A stretch of 5,803 nucleotides of DNA from an uncultured Clostridia bacterium (GTDB lineage: Bacteria > Bacillota > Clostridia > TANB77 > CAG-508): the NCBI GenBank assembly GCA_934167735.1, contig CAKPLV010000063.1:1-5803 (forward strand), given 5' to 3'. The position numbers were made by a program, and so were the translations under genes. The notes beneath the pieces are model-generated. The model saw only the letters and a program-made list of their open reading frames with translations. It made no database searches and had not been told where the DNA came from. This document shows positions 1 to 5,798 of the stretch, one piece after another (position 1 is the stretch's first letter; each line of letters opens with the position of its first letter).

Positions 1-3
1 TTT

Positions 4-870
4 CTATGCTTCTCTTTTCCAATAGAACAAATATTGTTGTGCAATCCCTGCTAAATTTCCAAATTTGTCTTGTGCTATTTTTTCAATTTGTTTTTTATTT
101 ACTTTTGTTTCATCTTCATTTTTTATGTATAATTCATTCATAACTCTTCTAACCCAAACATCTATTGGAAATACTTCAAACCTTTTTAGTGTTGAAAATA
201 ATAAAATACAATCAGCAACTTTAGGTCCAACTCCAGATAATGTTAATAATTTATCTCTTACTTCCAATGTGTTAGAATTATTTTGCATTTCTTCTAGATC
301 AACTTTTTTATCTAAAATCATATGTACTGTTTCATATAATCTTATATCTCTAAATCCTGCCCCAAGATCTCTATAATCTTGTATAGAAACATTTTCAAGT
401 TGTTCTGGTGTAGGGAATGTATAATATTTTTCTCCATTCCATTCAATCATATTTCCATATTTTTTTGAAAGTTTTTCTATTATTCCTTTTATTCTTGGAA
501 TATTGTTATTTGCAGAAATTATATATGATATTATCATTTCCCACAAATCTTGATTTAGTATCCTTATTCCTTGACCATATTCAACACTTTTCTTTACATT
601 TTCATCAATGTTTTTTAATTGTTCTTTTATTTTTTCATAATCTCTATTTAAGTCGAAATATTCTTCTACAACATCTTTTATGTTTCCATTACAAATGCCT
701 TTAAATATTATTTCATCTTGTTCTTTTTTTACATTCATTACATTTCCTTTAAAAACACCTGTGTAGCTTCCATTTTCTTGTTTATTCCATCTAAAACATT
801 GTCCACAGTCAAATATATCTGCTAATTCAAATGAATCTATTTTTTGTATTCTATATTCTTGTTCTTTCAT
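4..870 (-). CDS. ogg: 8-oxoguanine DNA glycosylase (OGG1-type, HhH-GPD superfamily)
   Basis: A 288-residue bifunctional glycosylase/AP lyase that excises 8-oxoguanine opposite cytosine in base excision repair. An OGG_N-type domain comes first, with GQCFRW at residues 23-28 (G23 matches human OGG1 Gly42, which reads the oxidised N7). The HhH-GPD fold follows. SANNNIPRI (119-127) supplies N121 and R126, and GFR (172-174) supplies R174; these match OGG1 Asn149, Arg154 and Arg204, which hold the estranged cytosine. F173 replaces the Tyr203 wedge. The hairpin SGVGPKVADC (212-221) carries the Schiff-base lysine K217, and PID (235-237) the catalytic aspartate D237. The ATG at 870 is chosen because the upstream in-frame GTG at 879 lies inside the Shine-Dalgarno AGGTG. 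The gene is complete, ending in TAG three bases from the window edge. It starts 55 bases after the Lon-like protease gene and may be read through from it. The family is certain; substrate preference is inferred from the conserved residues. Confidence 0.95.
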   Translation of the reverse strand: MKEQEYRIQKIDSFELADIFDCGQCFRWNKQENGSYTGVFKGNVMNVKKEQDEIIFKGICNGNIKDVVEEYFDLNRDYEKIKEQLKNIDENVKKSVEYGQGIRILNQDLWEMIISYIISANNNIPRIKGIIEKLSKKYGNMIEWNGEKYYTFPTPEQLENVSIQDYRDLGAGFRDIRLYETVHMILDKKVDLEEMQNNSNTLEVRDKLLTLSGVGPKVADCILLFSTLKRFEVFPIDVWVRRVMNELYIKNEDETKVNKKQIEKIAQDKFGNLAGIAQQYLFYWKREA

Positions 871-876
871 TATTTT

Positions 877-882
877 CACCTA
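877..882 (-). promoter_or_regulatory. Ribosome binding site of ogg
   Basis: On the minus strand this reads TAGGTG, and its AGGTG core ends six bases before the ATG at 870. It contains the GTG that would otherwise extend the protein by MKI, so it decides the start in favour of MKEQEYR. Confidence 0.7.
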
Positions 883-898
883 CTGAATATTATATTTT

Positions 899-922
899 AA
901 GACTGTCTATGTAGACAGTCTT
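899..922. terminator. Strong palindrome/hairpin between the Lon-like protease gene and ogg (terminator-like, direction unclear)
   Basis: Two perfect 11-base arms (899-909 and 912-922) flank a 2-base centre; as RNA this would be a 9-bp stem with a 6-base loop. It begins three bases after the protease stop codon, the usual place for a 3'-end hairpin. On the minus strand, in the direction of the genes, it is followed by TTAAAATATAAT and has no U-tract. On the plus strand it is followed by GTTTTATTTTT, which would make a good intrinsic terminator, but there is no plus-strand gene here to end. It may be a weak or attenuating terminator, an mRNA 3'-end stabiliser, a block to antisense transcription, or a DNA operator for a dimeric regulator of ogg. 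The hairpin itself is clear; its role is not. Confidence 0.5.
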
Positions 923-925
923 GTT

Positions 926-3316
926 TTATTTTTCACATATTTTTGCATATCTTTTTAGTTTTTCATAAGCTAAATAGTTTATTGTTCCTGCTGGGAATTT
1001 ACCATCTTTATCTCTTTTTCCAGCTGGTACTCCAGTTAAAACTTCTATTCCTTCTTCTATTGTAGATACTGCATATATATGGAATTGTTTGTTTTTAACA
1101 GCTTCAACAACTTCATCTGATAATTGAAGGTTGTTCACATTTTGTACTGGTATCATTACACCATGTGATCCATCTAATCCACGCATTTTACATATTTGGA
1201 AGAATCCTTCTATTTTTTCATTTACTCCTCCAATTGGTTGAATTTGTCCTTTTTGGTTTACTGAACCTGTTACTGCTATTGATTGATTAATTGGAATTTC
1301 AGATAAACTTGATAGTAATCCATATAGTTCTGTACTTGATGCACTATCTCCATCTACACCATTATATAATTGTTCAAAACATATACTTGCTGTTAAACAA
1401 AGTGGTATATCTTGTGCAAATAATTCTCCTAAATATCCTGAAAGGATATATACACCTTTTGAATGTGTTGATCCAGAAAGTTCTACTTCTCTTTCAATAT
1501 TTACTATTCCACTTTTTCCTGTATATGTGTTTACTGTTATTTTTGCTGGTTTTCCAAATGTATAATCTCCTATTGTTAATACTGTAAGACCATTTAGTTC
1601 TCCTACCAAATATCCTGATGTATTTATTAATAATGTATTTTCTTTTATCATTTCTACATATTTTTCATCATATTTTTTTATTCTTTCTGTTCTTTCTGCT
1701 AATGCTTTATTAATAAAATCACTTGTGACTACTTTTGATTTTGATAGTCTTGCCCATGTACCTGCTTCTCCTATTATTTGAGCTAAGTCATTGAATCTTG
1801 TTGATATTTTTTCATTTTCTCCTGCAAGTCTTGAAGCATATTCTACCAATCTTGCCATTGCTGATTTATCAAGTTGTGGTAGTTCTACTTGTTCACAGAA
1901 TGTATGAACAAATCTTGCTAATTTATTAACATTTTCTTCTGTTATTGGAGCAGTTTCTTCAAATTCTACTTTTATTTTAAATAATTTTCTGAAGTCTGAA
2001 TCCATTGATAATAATGTATGATATATACTTGCACTTCCTATTAATATAACTTTTACATCTAACGGAATTGGCTCTGGTTTTAATGATATCATTGCCATAG
2101 AACTTCTTTGTTCTGCATATGAATTATCTATTGCAATTTGTTTTATTCTTAACGCTCTTTTTAATTCTTCATAACATATTCCATTTGCTAATAAGTCTTT
2201 TGCTTGGAATATTATATATCCTCCATTTGCCTTTTGTAATAATCCCGGTTTTAACATTGTAAAATCAGTTTTTAATGCACCATAATAATTTTCATATTCT
2301 AATTTTCCAAATAAATTGTGATATGTGTAGTTTGAGTCCATTATTACAGGGCAACCTTCCATATTACTATTATCTATAAATAAATTAACTCTATAATTTA
2401 AACAAGGATCTGGTCTTCTTTGAGATGGACCTTGTGGTGCTTGGTTTGCATTTGCTGTTTTATCTTCTTCAAGGAAATATGATACATTTTTTAATACATC
2501 TTGTTTTACATCATTTAAGAATTGATTTATTTTTTTATTTCTTTTGTATTTTGATTTTATATAATTGATATGTGCATTAACTGTTAATAAAGCAACATTT
2601 GATTGCCATTCTGAAACCTTTTTGTCAGATTGCCTTTCTATTTGCTTTATTTGACTTATTGCATCCATTATTTGTTGTTGAACTATAACAGATTTTGCTT
2701 CATATTCTTGTTTTATCTTATCTTCTAATTTATCAAATTCTTCTTCTTGTACTATTTTTCCATCTATTACAGGCATCATATAAATTCCATTTTGAGCAGA
2801 TTTAACTTGGAAGCCATGTTTCATTGAGTCTTCATTTAATCTTGTCATTACAACTTCTCTTTTTTCTTCAAACTCTTTTTTTATAAGTGCTTTTTCTTTT
2901 TCAAAGTCATCTGCATTAAATGTTTTCTTTATATCTTTTTTTACTTCTTTTATGAATCCTTCCATATTGTCTTGGAATTCTTTTCCTTGGCCAGCTGGTA
3001 AAGATACAGCAATTGGCTCATTTGGATTTTGAAAATTATATATATAACACCAGTCATTTGGAACTTTTTTCTTGATTGCTATTTTATCTAATGAATTTTT
3101 TGCATACATTGTTTTTCCAACACCACTTGGGCCTTCTATGTATATGTTGTTTCCTTTAACATCAACATTAATTCCAAATTCAAATGCTTTTATTCCTCTT
3201 TCTTGACCAATTCCATCATTAATTGGCTCTAATTCTCCGGTTGTTTCAAAATGAAACATTTCTGGATCACATATCATTTTTAAGCTTTTATAGCTTAATT
3301 CGTTCTTTTCTTTCAT
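926..3316 (-). CDS. Lon-family ATP-dependent protease, YcbZ/LonB-like (AAA_32 plus Lon C-terminal protease domain)
   Basis: A 796-residue cytosolic AAA+ serine protease, related to the 'putative Lon-related protease' family (COG1067, E. coli YcbZ/LonH) rather than to classical LonA, because it lacks the Lon substrate-binding N-domain. Residues 30-110 hold the start of the ATPase module, with Walker A GPSGVGKT (62-69). Residues about 115-285 are a long charged, helical, probably coiled-coil insertion, followed by a hydrophilic linker rich in Gln, Pro and Asn (285-304). The ATPase resumes at about 305-545, with GGYIIFQAKDLL (365-376) in the Walker B position, sensor-1-like LIGSAS (425-430), an arginine-finger candidate in DFRKLF (441-446) and sensor-2 R507. 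The protease domain (about 555-765) has the catalytic serine S658 in GDSASS and lysine K701 in GGVNEK, 43 residues apart as in E. coli Lon. The ATG at 3316 has GGAGG five bases upstream. It has its own promoter after the rplS terminator. Substrates are unknown. Confidence 0.93.
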   Translation of the reverse strand: MKEKNELSYKSLKMICDPEMFHFETTGELEPINDGIGQERGIKAFEFGINVDVKGNNIYIEGPSGVGKTMYAKNSLDKIAIKKKVPNDWCYIYNFQNPNEPIAVSLPAGQGKEFQDNMEGFIKEVKKDIKKTFNADDFEKEKALIKKEFEEKREVVMTRLNEDSMKHGFQVKSAQNGIYMMPVIDGKIVQEEEFDKLEDKIKQEYEAKSVIVQQQIMDAISQIKQIERQSDKKVSEWQSNVALLTVNAHINYIKSKYKRNKKINQFLNDVKQDVLKNVSYFLEEDKTANANQAPQGPSQRRPDPCLNYRVNLFIDNSNMEGCPVIMDSNYTYHNLFGKLEYENYYGALKTDFTMLKPGLLQKANGGYIIFQAKDLLANGICYEELKRALRIKQIAIDNSYAEQRSSMAMISLKPEPIPLDVKVILIGSASIYHTLLSMDSDFRKLFKIKVEFEETAPITEENVNKLARFVHTFCEQVELPQLDKSAMARLVEYASRLAGENEKISTRFNDLAQIIGEAGTWARLSKSKVVTSDFINKALAERTERIKKYDEKYVEMIKENTLLINTSGYLVGELNGLTVLTIGDYTFGKPAKITVNTYTGKSGIVNIEREVELSGSTHSKGVYILSGYLGELFAQDIPLCLTASICFEQLYNGVDGDSASSTELYGLLSSLSEIPINQSIAVTGSVNQKGQIQPIGGVNEKIEGFFQICKMRGLDGSHGVMIPVQNVNNLQLSDEVVEAVKNKQFHIYAVSTIEEGIEVLTGVPAGKRDKDGKFPAGTINYLAYEKLKRYAKICEK

Positions 3317-3320
3317 TTCT

Positions 3321-3326
3321 TCCTCC
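3321..3326 (-). promoter_or_regulatory. Ribosome binding site of the Lon-like protease gene
   Basis: GGAGGA on the minus strand; its GGAGG core ends five bases before the ATG at 3316. It supports the longest frame as the true start. Confidence 0.75.
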
Positions 3327-3359
3327 GTATATTTTATTTTATCCTATTTTGTCTTTTTT

Positions 3360-3388
3360 ATTTTATATTAGTTATCTCTTTTTGTAAA
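3360..3388 (-). promoter_or_regulatory. Sigma-A-type promoter of the Lon-like protease gene
   Basis: On the minus strand, -35 TTTACA (3383-3388) and -10 TAAAAT (3360-3365) are separated by exactly 17 bases; each hexamer matches the housekeeping consensus at five of six positions. The expected transcript start near 3353 leaves a leader of about 36 bases before the ATG at 3316. The position just downstream of the rplS terminator fits an independent transcription unit. The region is very AT-rich, so chance matches are possible. I see neither a CIRCE inverted repeat nor a CtsR-type heptamer repeat that would mark a heat-shock promoter. Confidence 0.6.
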
Positions 3389-3445
3389 GTTTTTTCGACA
3401 ACTTTTTTATTGAAATTTTTGGAATTATTGTACATTTTTTCACAT

Positions 3446-3477
3446 AAAAAAGAGGCCTTTTACAAGTCCCCCTTTTT
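3446..3477 (-). terminator. Intrinsic terminator of the rpsP-rplS operon
   Basis: On the minus strand AAAAAGGGG (3469-3477) pairs with CCTCTTTTT (3447-3455), giving a 9-bp stem with one G-U pair, a 13-base loop and one further T (six T in a row in all). It begins one base after the rplS stop codon. Read on the plus strand, the G-U pair becomes an A-C mismatch, so the stem favours termination in the direction of the operon. Confidence 0.8.
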
Positions 3478-3478
3478 A

Positions 3479-4018
3479 TTATTCAGCTTTTGTTGTTTTT
3501 TTAGCTGGTTTTGTTTCTTTTTCTACTACTTTAGCAGCCGTTTCTTTTGCTTCTGCATTTTCAGCAACTGGTTCTTCAGGTTTTACTTCTTTAGAAACTA
3601 CTTCTGCAATTTCTTCTTTAACTGGTTCTTTTGATAAGTCTTCTTTAATAACGATTTCTTTATTTTCGATTCTTGCTCCAACCATTTCTTTAGTTTTAGA
3701 AGCTTTTCCTGTTCTTTCTCTTAAATAGTAAAGTTTAGCTCTTCTAGCTTTACCAACTCTAACTACTTCAACTTTTTCTACTAATGGTGAATGGATTAAA
3801 AATGTTTTTTCAACACCAACTCCATAAGATATTTTTCTTACTGTAAATGTTGCATTTACTCCTCCACCTTGTTTTTTTATTACAATACCTTCAAATACTT
3901 GGATTCTTTCTTTGTTTCCTTCTTTAATTCTAACATGTACTTTAACTGTATTACCAACTTTTATGTCAGGAATAGTGTTTTTTAATTGTTCATGTTCGAT
4001 TGATTTTATGATATCCAT
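3479..4018 (-). CDS. rplS: Large-subunit ribosomal protein L19 with a long acidic/basic C-terminal tail
   Basis: Ribosomal protein bL19, which sits at the 30S-50S interface of the large subunit. Residues 1-113 cover the whole usual family length and motifs: GNTVKVHVRIKEGNKERIQ (22-40), FEGIVIKKQGGG (42-53), TFTVRKISYGVGVEKTF (57-73), HSPLVEKVEVVRVGKARRAK (76-95) and LYYLRERTGKA (96-106). Residues about 114-179 are an extra tail rich in Lys, Glu, Val, Ala, Pro and Thr, with loosely repeated KE-V/KPEEP-type segments, expected to be disordered. The frame runs through without a break, so the tail is part of the gene as read here. The ATG at 4018 has a near-perfect AAGGAGGT seven bases upstream. 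It is the last gene of the operon, followed at once by a terminator, and is probably regulated by the structured gap after trmD. The function of the tail is unknown. Confidence 0.97.
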   Translation of the reverse strand: MDIIKSIEHEQLKNTIPDIKVGNTVKVHVRIKEGNKERIQVFEGIVIKKQGGGVNATFTVRKISYGVGVEKTFLIHSPLVEKVEVVRVGKARRAKLYYLRERTGKASKTKEMVGARIENKEIVIKEDLSKEPVKEEIAEVVSKEVKPEEPVAENAEAKETAAKVVEKETKPAKKTTKAE

Positions 4019-4025
4019 TGTATTT

Positions 4026-4033
4026 ACCTCCTT
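4026..4033 (-). promoter_or_regulatory. Strong ribosome binding site of rplS
   Basis: AAGGAGGT on the minus strand, seven bases before the ATG. It is stronger than the sites of rimM and trmD in the same operon, which fits the need for L19 in ribosome-equal amounts while RimM and TrmD are needed at low level. Confidence 0.8.
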
Positions 4034-4044
4034 CTTTCTTTATG

Positions 4045-4065
4045 CAAGCGGTGCTTGGTTAGCAC
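4045..4065 (-). promoter_or_regulatory. Candidate L19 (rplS) leader: two mutually exclusive hairpins
   Basis: On the minus strand GTGCT (4061-4065) can pair with AGCAC (4051-4055) across a 5-base loop, and CAAGC (4053-4057) can pair with GCTTG (4045-4049) across a 3-base loop. The two helices share 4053-4055, so only one can form at a time. The first covers the trmD stop codon (4059-4061) and would be opened by ribosomes finishing trmD; the second ends 11 bases before the rplS Shine-Dalgarno. A short L19 autoregulatory leader upstream of rplS is known in Firmicutes (Rfam L19_leader). Position fits, but the match to that covariance model is not tested here. Confidence 0.5.
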
Positions 4066-4784
4066 TTTACATCATTTTTTATTTTTTTTATATATTTTAA
4101 ATCTTCGTCAGATAATTCAACACTTTCTAATAGTTCTGGTCTTTTAAAATATGTATTTTTTAAAGCTTCACATCTTCTCCATTTATTTATATTTTCATGA
4201 TGGCCAGATATTAATATTTCTGGAACTCTTTCATCCTCAAATATTTCTGGTCTAGTATATTGTGGATATTCTAAAATTCCTTGTGAAAATGATTCTTCAG
4301 AAATTGATTCTTTATTTAAGACTCCATCTATATATCTACTAACTGAGTCTATTAAAACCATTGCTGGCAATTCTCCTCCTGTTAATACATAATCACCTAT
4401 TGAAATTTCTTCATCAACTATTTTATCTAATACCCTTTGATCTATACCTTCATAATGTCCACATAATAAGATTAGATGTTTTTCTTTACTAAGTTCTTCA
4501 ACTTTTTTCTGATTTAATACTTTTCCTTGTGGTGATAAATATATTACTTTTGCATCTTCTGATTGTATTGATTTATAAGCATCATATACAACATCTGCTT
4601 TCATAACCATTCCTGCACCACCACCATATGGAGTATCATCTACTTTTTTATGCTTGTCTTTAGAAAAATCTCTAATATTTATTAAATTAATATTTATTAG
4701 TTGTTTTTCTTCTGCTTTTCCTATTATACTCTGTTTTAACGACATAAACATTTCTGGAAAAAGTGTTAATACATCAAATTTCAT
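4059..4784 (-). CDS. trmD: tRNA (guanine-N1-)-methyltransferase (tRNA m1G37 methyltransferase)
   Basis: A SPOUT-class methyltransferase, active as a homodimer, that uses S-adenosylmethionine to methylate N1 of G37 next to the anticodon and so prevents +1 frameshifts. The 241-residue length is normal. The N-terminal FDVLTLFPEMF (3-13), VDDTPYGGGAGMVMK (48-62) and the trefoil-knot SAM site are present: YLSPQGK (82-88), LLCGHYEGIDQRV (106-118) and EEISIGDYVLTGGELPAM (125-142). R150 in DSVSR matches E. coli catalytic Arg154. At the position of the general base Asp169 there is Glu (E164, in SEESF). The C-terminal tRNA-binding part has YPQYTRPE (173-180) and SGHHENINKWR (193-203). GGAGG lies four bases before the ATG; the gene follows rimM after 10 bases, the usual operon partner. 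Confidence 0.97.
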   Translation of the reverse strand: MKFDVLTLFPEMFMSLKQSIIGKAEEKQLININLINIRDFSKDKHKKVDDTPYGGGAGMVMKADVVYDAYKSIQSEDAKVIYLSPQGKVLNQKKVEELSKEKHLILLCGHYEGIDQRVLDKIVDEEISIGDYVLTGGELPAMVLIDSVSRYIDGVLNKESISEESFSQGILEYPQYTRPEIFEDERVPEILISGHHENINKWRRCEALKNTYFKRPELLESVELSDEDLKYIKKIKNDVKC

Positions 4785-4794
4785 ATTTCCTCCA

Positions 4795-5298
4795 TTATTT
4801 TAGTCCTGGTATTAAATGTACTATTATTCTATCATCTAGTTTTACTTCTTTTATTACTTCTTCAATTCCTGGTAATAAAATTTGTTTTCCTAGTTCATTT
4901 TTTACAACATATATGTCATTACTTCCTGTATTATATATATCTTCAACTTTTCCTAAAAATTCTTGTTCTTCAGTGTAAACATCTAGTCCAATCAAATCTG
5001 CTATGAAATACGTTCCTTCTTCTAATGGAATTGCTTCCTCTCTATCTATTTCAAGAAATGCATTTCTTAGCATTTCTGCATCTTCCATTGAGTTTACATT
5101 TTCAAGTTTTAGTAAAACCATATTTTTATGGTATCTTACATTTTCGATATTATATAATTTTTCTTCTTTCTTCGTTTTGACATATACTTTTTCAAGAGAA
5201 TCAAATCTGTTTATATCATCTGTAAATGGTGTTACTTTAACTTCACCTTTTATACCAAATGTATTAACAATTTGACCAACCTCAAATCTTTTTTGCAT
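4795..5298 (-). CDS. rimM: Ribosome maturation factor RimM
   Basis: A 167-residue protein that binds ribosomal protein S19 and helps to mature the 3' (head) domain of 16S rRNA in the 30S subunit. The N-terminal RimM beta-barrel (about 1-88) opens with the family signature FEVGQIVNTFGIKGEVKV (5-22). The C-terminal PRC-barrel (about 94-167) shows GTYFIADLIGLDV (95-107), the TGSNDIYVV segment (124-132) and the closing LLPGIEEVIKEV (141-152) and HLIPGL (161-166). The length is typical. The start ATG at 5298 has GGAG seven bases upstream, and the gene lies 12 bases after khpA and 10 before trmD, so the genes are surely co-transcribed. Nothing unusual is seen. Confidence 0.97.
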   Translation of the reverse strand: MQKRFEVGQIVNTFGIKGEVKVTPFTDDINRFDSLEKVYVKTKKEEKLYNIENVRYHKNMVLLKLENVNSMEDAEMLRNAFLEIDREEAIPLEEGTYFIADLIGLDVYTEEQEFLGKVEDIYNTGSNDIYVVKNELGKQILLPGIEEVIKEVKLDDRIIVHLIPGLK

Positions 5299-5310
5299 AT
5301 TTTTACTCCA

Positions 5311-5541
5311 TTATCCAATAAATTCTACTGTAACTTTTTTATCATTTTTGTTTGCTACAGCTCTTATTACTGTTCTTATAGATTGTGCTATTTTACCTTG
5401 TCTACCGATTATTTTTCCCATATCTTCTTCAGCAACTTTGACTTCAAAGATTATGTTTTTTTCTCCGTCAACTTCTTTTATTTCAACAGCCTCTTGGTTG
5501 TCTACTAAATTTTTGACAATTGTTTCTAATATTTCTTTCAT
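5311..5541 (-). CDS. khpA: KH-domain RNA-binding protein KhpA
   Basis: A 76-residue single KH-domain protein (UPF0109/YlqC family). In Firmicutes it pairs with KhpB/EloR to bind RNA and influence cell elongation and division. The nucleic-acid-binding GXXG loop is intact as IIGRQGK (44-50, G46-R-Q-G49), followed by the helix IAQSIRTVIRAVA (51-63) and the strand KKVTVEFI. The start is set at the ATG at 5541, giving MKEILETIV. An upstream in-frame TTG at 5553 would add MEGQ, but it lies in the Shine-Dalgarno GGAGGG. It sits between rpsP and rimM, its normal place in this operon. B. subtilis has an extra gene, ylqD, after it; here it is absent, as in many clostridia. Confidence 0.94.
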   Translation of the reverse strand: MKEILETIVKNLVDNQEAVEIKEVDGEKNIIFEVKVAEEDMGKIIGRQGKIAQSIRTVIRAVANKNDKKVTVEFIG

Positions 5542-5545
5542 CTGA

Positions 5546-5551
5546 CCCTCC
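5546..5551 (-). promoter_or_regulatory. Ribosome binding site of khpA
   Basis: GGAGGG on the minus strand, four bases before the ATG at 5541 and overlapping the in-frame TTG at 5551-5553. This placement rules out TTG as the likely start. Confidence 0.7.
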
Positions 5552-5553
5552 AA

Positions 5554-5784
5554 TTATGCTTTTTTGATTAACATTTTTACAGTGTCTGTTGGTTGAGCAC
5601 CATTTTTCATCCATTTTTCTAGTTTTTCTTTGTCTAGAACAACTGTTGATGGTTCTGTCATTGGGTCATATGTTCCTATTTGTTCGATTATTTTTCCATC
5701 TCTTGGAGATTTTGAATCAGCAACTACTATATGATAGAATGGAGCTTTTTTCTTTCCTTCTCTTTGTAATCTTATTTTTACCAT
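5554..5784 (-). CDS. rpsP: Small-subunit ribosomal protein S16
   Basis: Ribosomal protein bS16, a 76-residue early 30S assembly protein that binds the 5' and central domains of 16S rRNA. Family landmarks are all present: MVKIRLQREGKKKAPFYHIV (1-20), VADSKSPRDGKIIEQIGTYD (21-40), P41, and the C-terminal LEKWMKNGAQPTDTVKMLI (55-73). Length is typical, without the tail seen in L19 of the same operon. The ATG at 5784 gives the canonical MVKIRL start; an in-frame GTG at 5793 would add MNI but is the end of the Shine-Dalgarno AGGAGGTG. It is the first operon gene visible; in Firmicutes ffh often lies upstream, beyond the window edge, so no promoter can be assigned here. Confidence 0.98.
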   Translation of the reverse strand: MVKIRLQREGKKKAPFYHIVVADSKSPRDGKIIEQIGTYDPMTEPSTVVLDKEKLEKWMKNGAQPTDTVKMLIKKA

Positions 5785-5790
5785 TATATT

Positions 5791-5798
5791 CACCTCCT
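5791..5798 (-). promoter_or_regulatory. Strong ribosome binding site of rpsP
   Basis: AGGAGGTG on the minus strand, six bases before the ATG at 5784. It contains the GTG that could be mistaken for the start and is as strong as the rplS site, as expected for a ribosomal protein gene. Confidence 0.8.

Noticed and set aside
417..704. Plus-strand hydrophobic open frame that might pass for a membrane protein
   Set aside because: It is the complement of the ogg coding sequence; hydrophobicity follows from reading charged, A-rich codons on the other strand. No start signal is seen.
882..903. TATAAT at 889-894 as the -10 box of a separate ogg promoter
   Set aside because: No good -35 lies 16-18 bases upstream (best is TCTACA at 15), and the transcript would start about 12 bases before the ATG, at the edge of the ribosome binding site.
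2390..2970. The low-complexity charged part of the Lon-like protein as a possible fusion or frameshift
   Set aside because: The frame is continuous, and a long helical insertion followed by a Pro/Gln-rich linker is normal for this protease family.
3410..3634. Plus-strand open frame of 74 codons rich in Phe
   Set aside because: It is antisense to the Lys/Glu-rich tail of rplS (AAA/GAA read backwards gives TTT/TTC), crosses the terminator and has no ribosome binding site or recognisable domain.
4059..4067. Plus-strand TTAGCACTT resembling half of a CIRCE (HrcA) operator
   Set aside because: The matching GAGTGCTAA half is missing at nine bases distance, and the bases are explained by the end of trmD and the leader hairpin.
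5003..5545. Several plus-strand open frames opposite rimM and khpA
   Set aside because: They mirror well-conserved genes on the minus strand and show no homology, no Shine-Dalgarno and no own spacing.
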